A DNA stretch of 64,000 nt. Origin: Agelaius tricolor (taxonomy: Eukaryota > Chordata > Aves > Passeriformes > Icteridae). This document shows positions 47,401-53,850 of the stretch, piece by piece. The first letter of the stretch is position 1; the number at the start of each line of letters is the position of its first letter. Position numbers and translations under genes: made by a program. The notes beneath the pieces were generated by a model, which saw nothing but the letters and a program-made list of their open reading frames with translations, ran no database searches and was not told where the DNA came from. The DNA lies in the NCBI GenBank assembly GCA_023055355.1, contig JALJCS010000007.1:5196001-5260000 (forward strand). Reading direction: 5' to 3'.

Positions 47401-49655
47401 TTAGATTCCACTCATGGAACAATCACTTCTGTTGCCTTTAAAGCCAGTTTCTCAAAGCCATAAAAACTATTTCCTACATTGCTGTATCACCAAAATCACC
47501 CTGATAATGAAGCTGTTGAAAGTTAATGCATCACATTTTCCAGATGGGCCCTGAGACAGCTGTACTAAATTAGATGAAGAACTGGCAGTCCTGACTTTTG
47601 ACAGTAGCCAGGAGCAGATGTTTGGGGCAAGAAGAGAAGAGCACACAGGTGCTGGCTTGGTCCAAAGCACTGAGCTCTGGGCTCCTGCAGAGGAGCTGAG
47701 AGTGTCAGACCATTGCCTTCCTGACACTAGAAAATCAGGAAGCCTTTGAGCTACAACTGAGGCTTTTTTTTTTTTCCTAAATATAATTTAAACCCCAATT
47801 TTAAAACTAATTTTTTCATGGTTAGGGGTATATATTAAATATATATATTATATATAATAAATATATATTTTTTCATGTGTAGGAGTATAAATTAAATAAA
47901 TAAATTAGGTAAGTTGATAGCTGAAGTGTGTTGCCACTGGTAGTCAGCAGCTTGTTTCAGTATTTGCTATTTCATGCTGCAGAGTGAGGCTTAGGAGGTG
48001 GTCATATTTTTCCTAGATAAAGTTAACGTTGTTTTTCTCTTACAGTTATTGATTAAAGTGAAAAAAATGTCACATTTCTTTGAGGACTCAATTAAAACAC
48101 CTTTGCAAAGCTCTGGTTTTAAGAGGTTTGGCTCTGCAGTTGCAATAAATCCTTTTTTGCATAAGTGTTCTGCTTTTCCTGGTTTTTGCAGTGCAGCACA
48201 TGGATACCTGTGTTCAAATGTTATTTCTCCAAGGGTACCTGGAGAGGGCTTTATCCTCTTATGTGCCATTCAGTTCTGTCATTCTTGGCCACTTCTGTGC
48301 CTCTGAAAATATTTAACTTCTTAATACATTCATACTTACAACAGTGAGCAAACTTAATTTACAACAGTGAGATTCTGAGGATGATGCAACCTGAAATAGT
48401 GAGGAGCCCTGAAAGCTCCAATTCTGTCTTTAATGTACATGAGAACCATCCAATTGTATTTGTGAAATCACTTTCCTGCTATTATCTGAATAATCCTTTT
48501 AAAGTGCATTGAAATCCCTGATGCTGCACAGACACCTAAATGTGAACTGCCTGCACCCACCTTGACTAATTGTGGGAATAAAGCTTTTCACACACACTTG
48601 TTTTTGCAAATAGCAGCTAAAATTTCTTTCTGACACGTTTTCTTGAAGCCTCGGGGTCCCTCTGCTGGTTTCTTTACACATTTGCTGGTAAAGTAAAACC
48701 AGAAAACCATTGTGGTTTGTATAAAGAAATTGATCTCTCAGATGCAAAAAGGAAATTATTTTCCTCTTGCCTGCTTGTTGTGAAAGCTCCTCTACCAAAC
48801 ATTACTGAGCATCTCTAAATCTTTATTTTTTTTAAACCCAGTTCAGCATTGCAGGGTGATGTTTCATATGAGAAACTCTCCAAATAACAATGAGTAGTTC
48901 TGCTTCTTGTTTATCTGGATGATACTAAAGGAGATTTTGTGGTTGTTTTTGCAGCTCTTACTCCGTCTTATCCAGAAGGAACTTCAGTGTCATGCAGATC
49001 ACACCCTGTAAGTGTTTTTTATGGCTGCTGCTCTTGAGTAACACCTTGAAAACACATTTCTGAGCCTTCCATGTATAGCCATAAATGATCATTAAGGGTG
49101 GAAAAAACCTCCAAGATCAATTCCAACCTTTGTCCCATAATACCTAAATGTAGACTGGACATGTTAAGGTTTGTGCAGATCCATTTCTGTCTGGTTTAAT
49201 TCTGCTTCAAAAGAGTAACCTCAGTTTGATGTTTTCAAACCATGGACATTTTCCTTTAGAACATCTATCAAAAAATATCTTAAAATGCCTCTGTCACAGT
49301 CTCTTGTTTGTGGGGGCTTTTTTTCCCAAAATATTTAATCCTCCATGGGTTTCATTGTGCAGGTGGGGAATTGCCTGCCCTGTGTTTAATAATTGTTTAA
49401 AATGTAACTCTTTCCAAAAGCTCTCCTTAAAGAAAAGGGTGACTCTGAATTTCAAACTGAGAAAAAAAGAATTCACTGAATCCAGACACAAAAACTAAAT
49501 CGAGCCCCTTGATTGTAGAATATTGGAGAAGTAAAATGGAGAGAATAGAAAAATGCACAGCAGGGGCTGGATTCTGCCTTTTGGTGTCAGTTCTGCCTCA
49601 CACCTCAGCTTTTCCTGCCTGGTTGCTTTTCTCCCCCAGGTTCAAAGAGCACTGA
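20322..49655 (+). CDS. SLC37A1: SLC37A1, glucose-6-phosphate/phosphate exchanger (20 coding exons)
   Basis: SLC37A1 is a major-facilitator transporter of the endoplasmic reticulum that exchanges glucose-6-phosphate for inorganic phosphate. Twenty exons with GT-AG borders join in phase into 1,599 bases, giving 532 residues plus stop; human is 533 as I recall. The N terminus is MAQLPPGIRFITSFSRDQW, then TM1 (about 20-40) and a luminal loop with an N-glycosylation sequon at Asn77 (NAS). The family core follows with GERLPIRYY, GLVQTTGWPSVV, CIGNWFGKGRRGLIMGVWNS, a variable hydrophilic central loop (about 240-330), FWLPLYITNV, LFDVGGIFGG, SDRLEKRAS, ITTAVSADLG and AIIDGTGSVGAALGPLLAG, and an end in LFKEH. 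Twelve membrane helices are expected. The start is the ATG at 20322, matching the human N terminus. The identification is firm; the 39-bp exon and the exact C terminus deserve transcript support. Confidence 0.97.
22033..22114 (+). CDS. SLC37A1: SLC37A1 coding exon 2
   Basis: 82 bases between TCATAG and GTAAGA, starting with the last base of the split Trp codon. It encodes YRAFIFSLTFLLYASFHLSR and then KPISIVK: the first membrane helix and the conserved SRKP turn. Confidence 0.96.
22285..22335 (+). mobile_element. Short CR1-like fragment
   Basis: 'gtgagaccccacctagaata' and 'ttgcatgtaagtctgggttt' read like the CR1 segment 'gaggccccacctggaatact' followed by a tctgggg word. The piece is short and decayed, in intron 2 of the coding region. 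Confidence 0.45.
22914..23034 (+). CDS. SLC37A1: SLC37A1 coding exon 3
   Basis: 121 bases between TTTCAG and GTAAGG. It encodes GELHKHCASQ... to FNASQCGWEPF, the first luminal loop with the sequon at Asn77. The loop diverges from human but keeps the GELHK start and the CGW..PF end. Confidence 0.95.
24913..24991 (+). CDS. SLC37A1: SLC37A1 coding exon 4
   Basis: 79 bases between TTCTTAG and GTAAAA. It encodes DKSNYKQLLGALDYSFLCAY and then AVGMYL, the second membrane helix. The split codons on both sides resolve to Asp and Ser. Confidence 0.95.
25786..25921 (+). CDS. SLC37A1: SLC37A1 coding exon 5
   Basis: 136 bases between TCCAAG and GTAGGC. It encodes GLIGERLPIRYYLTGGMLAS and onward to WFYIMAQ. 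This includes the family loop GERLPIRYY and the third helix. Confidence 0.96.
27429..27505 (+). CDS. SLC37A1: SLC37A1 coding exon 6
   Basis: 77 bases between CTTTCAG and GTAAAT. It encodes IANGLVQTTGWPSVVTCIGN and then WFGKG, one of the most conserved SLC37 segments. Confidence 0.97.
28900..29002 (+). pseudogene. Decoy partial copy of SLC37A1 exon 7 start
   Basis: Bases 28960-28980 repeat the first 21 bases of the exon at 29120 with one mismatch, including the GCAG acceptor and a T-rich tract, 160 bases upstream of the real exon. After those bases the sequence differs. If spliced in from exon 6 it would read RGLIMGVACSMNK and stop at TGA 29000-29002, with an AATAAA word at 28994-28999. Confidence 0.8.
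29120..29286 (+). CDS. SLC37A1: SLC37A1 coding exon 7
   Basis: 167 bases between AATGCAG and GTGAGT. It encodes RGLIMGVWNSHTSVGNILGS and continues to CFLFLIE: two helices and the strongly conserved MGVWNSHTS motif. Confidence 0.97.
29409..29798 (-). mobile_element. CR1 LINE fragment, inverted
   Basis: Begins 'cacaatcactgaggttggaa' and continues with 'catccagtccaactttgact', then '...cctgcctgggcagcccctgc', the complement of the CR1 3' end. It ends near 'cccagacccctccccagctc'. The long minus-strand open frame over this area belongs to the repeat, not to a gene. Confidence 0.88.
30254..30291 (+). CDS. SLC37A1: SLC37A1 coding exon 8
   Basis: 38 bases between TTTCAG and GTAAGT. It completes a His codon and then encodes PKDVSCSCTPSS, the start of the variable central loop (human HPNDVRCSS at this point). 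Confidence 0.92.
32409..32452. repeat. Homopolymer of about 44 T
   Basis: Uninterrupted T run inside an intron, followed shortly by a CA-rich stretch. It may be the tail of an inverted retrocopy, but nothing identifiable adjoins it. Confidence 0.95.
32706..32744 (+). CDS. SLC37A1: SLC37A1 coding exon 9 (39-bp microexon)
   Basis: 39 bases, 13 codons in phase 0, between TTTGCAG and a strong GTGAGT donor. It encodes HGPEPNISTEFVV in the variable central loop. It can be included or skipped without a frame change. It carries an NIS sequon, in a loop that should face the cytosol. Confidence 0.78.
34866..34949 (+). CDS. SLC37A1: SLC37A1 coding exon 10
   Basis: 84 bases, 28 codons, phase 0, between TTTTCAG and GTAAAA. 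It encodes SSKTFLNGASRCRIQMPTLN and then AKENGKPQ. The spacing resembles human HSKGYENGTNRLRLQ. Confidence 0.9.
35898..36060 (+). mobile_element. CR1-like LINE 3' end
   Basis: 'ggtggtggagcactggaata' and 'tccatccctggaactgtcca', followed by '...ggctggatggggcttggagc' and a terminal 'ctgtgattct', match the avian CR1 3' end on the plus strand. Intronic. Confidence 0.8.
38775..38885 (+). CDS. SLC37A1: SLC37A1 coding exon 11
   Basis: 111 bases, 37 codons, phase 0, between TTGCAG and GTGAGT. It encodes DAEMQHLLSDSENSSVATGE and onward to SAISFLGALRIP, closing the central loop before the second half of the transporter. Confidence 0.95.
38965..39326 (-). mobile_element. Solo LTR, family shared with 45797-46198
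   Basis: 362-bp element beginning TGTGGTGGTGTGTGAG and ending GTCAGTGACA on the plus strand. Flanks are GGACAC (38959-38964) and GGACAG (39327-39332), a 6-bp target duplication with one mismatch. It has the complement of an AATAAA end and a CCAAT box (plus-strand 'gattggccattaatt'). Intronic, antisense to SLC37A1. Confidence 0.82.
40834..40924 (+). CDS. SLC37A1: SLC37A1 coding exon 12
   Basis: 91 bases between TCTCAG and GTGAGT. It encodes GVVEFSLCLLFAKLVSYTFL and then FWLPLYITNV, the first helix of the C-terminal half. Confidence 0.97.
41340..41598 (+). mobile_element. CR1-like LINE 3' end
   Basis: The stretch from 'ttttagactaaaaggggaga' through 'gcccatccctgggaacattc' and 'ggttggactggatgaccttt' to the terminal 'ctgtaattctgtgattat' is a plus-strand CR1 3' end, in the intron between exons 12 and 13. 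Confidence 0.85.
41824..41886 (+). CDS. SLC37A1: SLC37A1 coding exon 13
   Basis: 63 bases between TCACCAG and GTAAGT. It encodes HLDAKRAGDLSTLFDVGGIF, with a split first codon reading Glu where human has Asp. Confidence 0.96.
42265..42287. repeat. (ATA)n microsatellite
   Basis: About eight consecutive ATA/TAA triplets in the intron between exons 13 and 14. Confidence 0.9.
42678..42763 (+). CDS. SLC37A1: SLC37A1 coding exon 14
   Basis: 86 bases between CTTTCAG and GTAAGA. It encodes GGILAGLISDRLEKRASTCG and then MMLLLAAPT, containing the conserved SDRLEKRAS loop. Confidence 0.97.
43358..43406 (+). CDS. SLC37A1: SLC37A1 coding exon 15
   Basis: 49 bases between TTCCCAG and GTGAGT. It encodes LYMFSAVSKMGLEATV, a short membrane-associated segment close to the human sequence. 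Confidence 0.95.
44176..44588 (+). mobile_element. Solo LTR, family shared with 56782-57191
   Basis: About 413 bp from TGTGGCATTCACATT to GCAAATACAATA. Its flanks are the identical 6-mer CAACTC (44170-44175 and 44589-44594). The AATAAATTAGCC poly(A) region and a CCAATCAG box are present. With this duplication the right end reads ...AATA rather than the usual CA, so the right border may be off by a few bases. Intronic, same strand as SLC37A1. Confidence 0.8.
44646..44719 (+). CDS. SLC37A1: SLC37A1 coding exon 16
   Basis: 74 bases between GGAACAG and GTGAGT. It encodes MLLISGALVNGPYALITTAV and then SADL. It follows the LTR at 44176 by only 57 bases, so the LTR, a T-run and the acceptor region lie side by side. 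Confidence 0.95.
45543..45621 (+). CDS. SLC37A1: SLC37A1 coding exon 17
   Basis: 79 bases between CCCCCCAG and GTAAGC. It encodes GTHKSLKGNARALSTVTAII and then DGTGSV, almost identical to human. More CpG-rich than neighbouring exons. Confidence 0.97.
45797..46198 (+). mobile_element. Solo LTR, family shared with 38965-39326
   Basis: 402 bp from TGTCACTGACATATT to CACCACCACA. It contains an AATAAATCAGCC poly(A) region and CCAAT boxes. Flanks GGGGCA and GGGGGG match only partly, so a target duplication is uncertain. It is the inverted counterpart of the element at 38965 and lies 14 bp before another LTR. Confidence 0.8.
46213..46638 (+). mobile_element. Solo LTR, family shared with 17084-17476
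   Basis: About 426 bp beginning TGATGCCTTAAG and ending near CTCTCAAAGCATCG, the reverse-complement relative of 17084-17476. The AATAAA signal is in 'tttttaataaatccctactt'. The final A of the expected GGCATCA terminus is changed. Intronic, same strand as SLC37A1. Confidence 0.78.
47005..47102 (+). CDS. SLC37A1: SLC37A1 coding exon 18
   Basis: 98 bases between TTTCAG and GTAAGT. It encodes AALGPLLAGLISPSGWNNVF and then YMLMVADACALL, covering the last two membrane helices. Confidence 0.97.
48955..49007 (+). CDS. SLC37A1: SLC37A1 coding exon 19
   Basis: 53 bases between TTTGCAG and GTAAGT. It encodes LLLRLIQKELQCHADHT plus two bases of a Leu codon. The donor is strong. Without splicing the frame reads Leu and stops at TAA 49009-49011, inside the donor. 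Confidence 0.9.
49083..49160 (-). mobile_element. CR1-like fragment, inverted
   Basis: 'ttaagggtggaaaaaacctc' followed by 'caagatcaattccaaccttt' is the complement of the avian CR1 3' end. Short, within the last intron of SLC37A1. Confidence 0.65.
49640..49655 (+). CDS. SLC37A1: SLC37A1 last coding exon (stop at 49653-49655)
   Basis: After the acceptor CTCCCCCAG the sequence completes the split Leu codon and encodes FKEH then TGA. Human SLC37A1 ends in FKEQ as I recall, which supports this join. Only 16 coding bases, followed by the 3' UTR. Confidence 0.87.
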
Positions 49656-52005
49656 GCTAGCAGAGCTGGGATGAGGAGTGTGCCAGTGGATGGAGCTGCT
49701 CCCTGAAATCCCAACCCCATGGGACACCTGACTGTGTGTTTGAAGGCTCTCTGGGTGGTGAAGAGCCTTGCAGGTTTGCTGGGGGCAGTGTGAGACATGG
49801 TGAATCCCTGGAGCTCTGATTTTTGCACATGAATAATACCTCAGGATGGCCACTGCTCATCACAGAAGAGATGGGGACTTGGGGAAGGTTTCAGCAGCAT
49901 GCCTCAACTGAGCCAAAGAGAAATACCAAGTGCCTTTTTTCTTTCTTTTGATAGGATGTTTTTAATTGAAACTATGAACTGTGTAATTGCCAACAATCAA
50001 GGCAAAGCTAGAGCAGGAGGAAGTTGAAATTTCAACAGTGTGTGAGTGGCTGTGCCAGGGTCAGTGAGCAATGTGTCCCTTATGTCATCTGTGTACACTG
50101 AGAGCATCACTTTATAGAGGACAATATCAGCTGGCTATGAGGATGTGCTGCCATTAGGGTTTGAAGCTGCTCACACAATAATCACCTGGCTGTGTTATGA
50201 GTGCTTAGCTACAGTTCTACTTCCCAAGGACAGCATCCAGCCTTTTGGTAGGTTAGAAAATAGAATTTACTCTTGCTGTGTACTGCAGTTAGCAGTTTTC
50301 ACAGATCCTCTGGATGGATGTTAGTCCTCCATCAGGATGATGCAAAAAAAATTTAAAAAAAAAAGAGTCCTGAGTAACAAAAAGCAGTTTATGAGTCAGA
50401 ATTTCCAGTGGGGGCTCTAATGATTTTTCAGGGCATTATAAAATGGTTGTGCATTTTAACTTCCCTGCCAGGCTGGGCTGACATGAGAGGGGTTTCTTTG
50501 GGGTGGCAGAGAGCTGTGAGCTGAGCTGTGTGAGCAGCACAGGACTGAGCAGGGGGAGCTGCTCTGGTGCCCACTGGCACAGGGGTCCCTGTTGGGTTCC
50601 AGGGCTGGTGTATGCACGTGGAAATCATCATCAGATCTGGGCCTTAATATCCAGAAATCTCTCTCAAGTGGCTCTGGGTTTCAGATTTGGAGCCAAAATA
50701 TCAGAAGAAAAATTACCTGTGTGGGTGGTAGTTTGTAAGAGAACATTTGAGTACCTAGTGCTACCCAGAAAATAGATGGTGTAATGTGTTCAGAACATAT
50801 AATTTCTTTGTATAGCTGTCTGCTTTGCAAACAGAATGTTTCTGTGATTTTATTTTGCCTTTTTTAAGATGTACAAAGTGAAATCTTTTTTTTTGTATGG
50901 GGTGTTTATACTTAAATCACAAAGATTAGGTAATTTAAACTGTGTGTTATCCTTAACTGTATTTATTAAAACTCTAGGCCTTTGTCTTGCTCTATGCTCT
51001 TTAAGTTTTGTGAGACAGTGCAAGAGTCTTTACACTTGATTAGCAAAACACTTCAAAAGCCCTGCAAAATATTCAGGAATGTCCCATCAGCTGCTGCTAA
51101 CACTTAATTTCCAGGGCTGTTTTGTACCTGCTCAGTCTTTGAGTTGCTTCTGCTGGTTTGTGCTTCATGCTTGACCTGGGCAGTGTCAGGCTGGGCTCAT
51201 TTTTAGCTGTTGAGCTGGGCAGAGGTGCAGGGATGACCCCACAGGGCCTTGGGGAAGGTGCCAGGTCCTTGCAGGGAGCTCTGGGAGGGTCCTGTCCCTG
51301 CACTTAATGGATGGAAGGTTGACTTCACATATTTGGAGTGAACCAGGGGGGATTCTCAACAACTGAGCTCAAAAATCTGTGCTGTGCTTGGGCTGTGGTT
51401 AAATGTGTCACAATTGAGCAGCAGTGTTACTTGGAAGGGTTTCCATCCTCCTGGAATGGGAAACTGCTCCTGGAATGTCCAACTGCTCCTCACTCAACCA
51501 GGCTGAACCGGGGGCACTGCTGGAACAGCCTCTGATGGGGCAAAAATAACATTGCAAGCCCAAAACAGCTGTCCTGGCACAACTGCAGTGCCTGTGTGGG
51601 GAGGGAGAGATGGAGGGAGGATCACTTTAGCTGGGGATTCCAGTCCCCTTCCCCAAAAATATGTGTAGAGCTTTATACAAGTTTATTGAAACAGTTCAAG
51701 CTCTGCTGTGCTCAGATTTTGAGAAGCTGTTCCCTGTGGGCTGAAGTGTGATGTTAAAAAGCTTTTGGTTGTATTTCTGAAGATATTTAAGTGTGTTTTG
51801 GGTTTTACTTGTTGGGGCTGCTGCTGTTATTTATTTATTTATTTGAATAGCTTTTGCACTGCAGTGACTTGGGTATGGGGTAATGACAGATTACATTTCA
51901 GTTCCTCCAAGACACAAATTTGCTGGACAAAAAGATTTGTTTTTCTATTTTAAAAAACCCTGAAGGTCCCCCAAATAGTGAATAAACTGTGTGTTTTGTT
52001 AGTAT
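49656..52005 (+). other. SLC37A1: Probable SLC37A1 3' UTR
   Basis: Noncoding sequence following the stop codon up to the best poly(A) signal. Weaker alternatives are ATTAAA at 50965 and AATAAA at 52173. The extent is inferred. Confidence 0.6.
51980..51985 (+). promoter_or_regulatory. SLC37A1: Candidate poly(A) signal of SLC37A1
   Basis: AATAAA followed directly by a GT-rich stretch ('ctgtgtgttttgttagt'), the arrangement expected for a cleavage site at about 52000. The AATAAA at 52173 lacks a clear GT-rich element. Confidence 0.6.
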
Positions 52006-52199
52006 CAGGTGTTTATATCTGGAAATGGGCAAGACTGACAAAATTTTGTATGTCAAAATGTGAGTGACCAGTAGGTACAGCCAAAATTAAATGTGTCTGC
52101 AGGGTTGGTTTGTTGTTTATTTTTTTTTAATGCTGATTATTGTGATTTTTATCCATTCACCATCCTGTGTTGAATAAAAATAGATTCTATTCTAAACAG

Positions 52200-53405
52200 A
52201 GAAGTGTTGAGTACTTTATCTTTTACCATCTCCATGAAGAAATGCTCCATTTATTGGTTGGAAGGACAGACATCCTTGCTGGGACATTTGCCTGTGTCAA
52301 ATTTGGGCTGAGTGTGGCTCCTGTGGTGAATTTTAAAGTGACTTTTTTGTTGTCTGCTTTGCTCTTCAGTGTATATAGAATTGACATGGAAACGCTTCAT
52401 CCTTTCTCTCTAGCACTGCTCATCTCCAACATTTATTGTCTTGATTCTGTAATAATGTTTGAGGGTTTTTTGTGCCTCTGCCTGACATACAATGTCCAAA
52501 CCACAGATGCACTGGGGGAAAAATGATTGGAAAGGAAACCAACTTCTGGTTACAGAATTTCTGATCAAAATGTGCCTGAGGTCCCTCCTAGGAATAGGCA
52601 AATAATAGCTGGGGTGCTTTATAAAAGAAGGGAGACTCAAATCCCAGTTTCTGTTCTGCCTGATGGGGAGCAGGAGCCTCCCTTGTGAAAATCTTTGTGA
52701 AAGCCTGGCTGTTGCTGGACAGGCTGAGGGGGGTTTGTCTCTGTGTGTGGAAGGGTTTGTAGGGTGGGAAGAAGGTAAATGAGTAGCAGGGACAGCAGTG
52801 CTGTGCTCATAAATTGCTTTGTGACTCCTTTTGCCTGTAAGTTCTACAAACCCACTCCGTGCACCAAGACTTAATCCCGTGTGTTTTGCTAGTAAAGGAA
52901 ATTCCAGAGGGGATTCTGCCATTCCTTTAAGGAGATTATTGCATGTGCTTCTGGCATAGCATCCTTAGAATGGGATGGGAATCCTCCACGAGTGCTGTGC
53001 CAGGGCTGTGCTGCCTCAGACTCTGGCTGAACTCGTGTTTGGGCTCAGTTCTTTGGTTGCTGCTGGAAGGTTTCTGCAGCAGCTGATGCCTGGGGTGGTT
53101 TGTGCTGCTCAGGATGAGGCAGGTGTAAGAGGGTGTAAATTAAACCAGAGGGTGTTTAGAGCTGTTGGAGGCTGATGGATTTCATACAGAATTAATTTGG
53201 GGAAGATTTACCAGAATTCTATCAAATGACGAGGCCCAGGATGGGTGATGGTGGCAATCTCTGCTCTGAACTAAATGTATGGCCTGTGTATGATGTAAAT
53301 GTTAGATTAGATTATGTCATGGTTTGTCCCAGGCTCTGACAGGATCTTCTGATTGCTGACCTGTGCCCTTTTCACCTTGGAGCAAGGCTAGTTTGGTTTT
53401 GTTTT
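52200..53405. other. Intergenic, nothing recognised
   Basis: A 170-codon minus-strand open frame (52410-52922) has no recognisable domain or neighbouring splice pattern. No repeats were recognised. Confidence 0.5.
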
Positions 53406-53411
53406 GAGCCA

Positions 53412-53850
53412 GCCAGGGGATGCTGGGGACACTCCTGCCCTGCTGTCACACCTGGCAGGGGATGCTGGGGACATGGGACACATCCTGCCCTGCTGTCACA
53501 GCCTGCAGGGATGCTGGGGACATGGGACATGTCCTGCCCTGCTGTCACACCTGGCAGGGGATGCTGGGGACATGGGACACTCCTGCCCTGCTGTCACAGC
53601 CTGCAGGGATGGTGGGGACATGGGACATGTCCTGCCCTGCTGTCACAGCCTGCAGGGATGCTGGGGACATGGGACACTCCTGCCCTGCTGTCACAGCCTG
53701 CAGGGGATGCTGGGGACATGGGACATGTCCTGCCCTGCTGTCACAGCCTGCAGGGATGCTGGGGACATGGGACACTCCTGCCCTGCTGTCACAGCCTGCA
53801 GGGATGCTGGGGACACTCCTGCCCTGCTGTCACAGCCTTCAGGGACTGCA
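53412..53850. repeat. 49-bp minisatellite, about nine units
   Basis: 'atgctggggac' recurs at 53420, 53462, 53511, 53561, 53609 (variant), 53658, 53707, 53756 and 53804, mostly 48-50 bases apart. Units alternate 'acatgggacactcctgccct' and 'acatgggacatgtcctgccc' variants followed by 'gctgtcacagcctgcaggg'. All three plus frames stay open across it, as expected for a stop-free unit not divisible by three. Confidence 0.96.

Noticed and set aside
52410..52922. 170-codon minus-strand open frame
   Set aside because: It has no recognisable domain, no splice context and no neighbouring exons; its length is possible by chance in this base composition.
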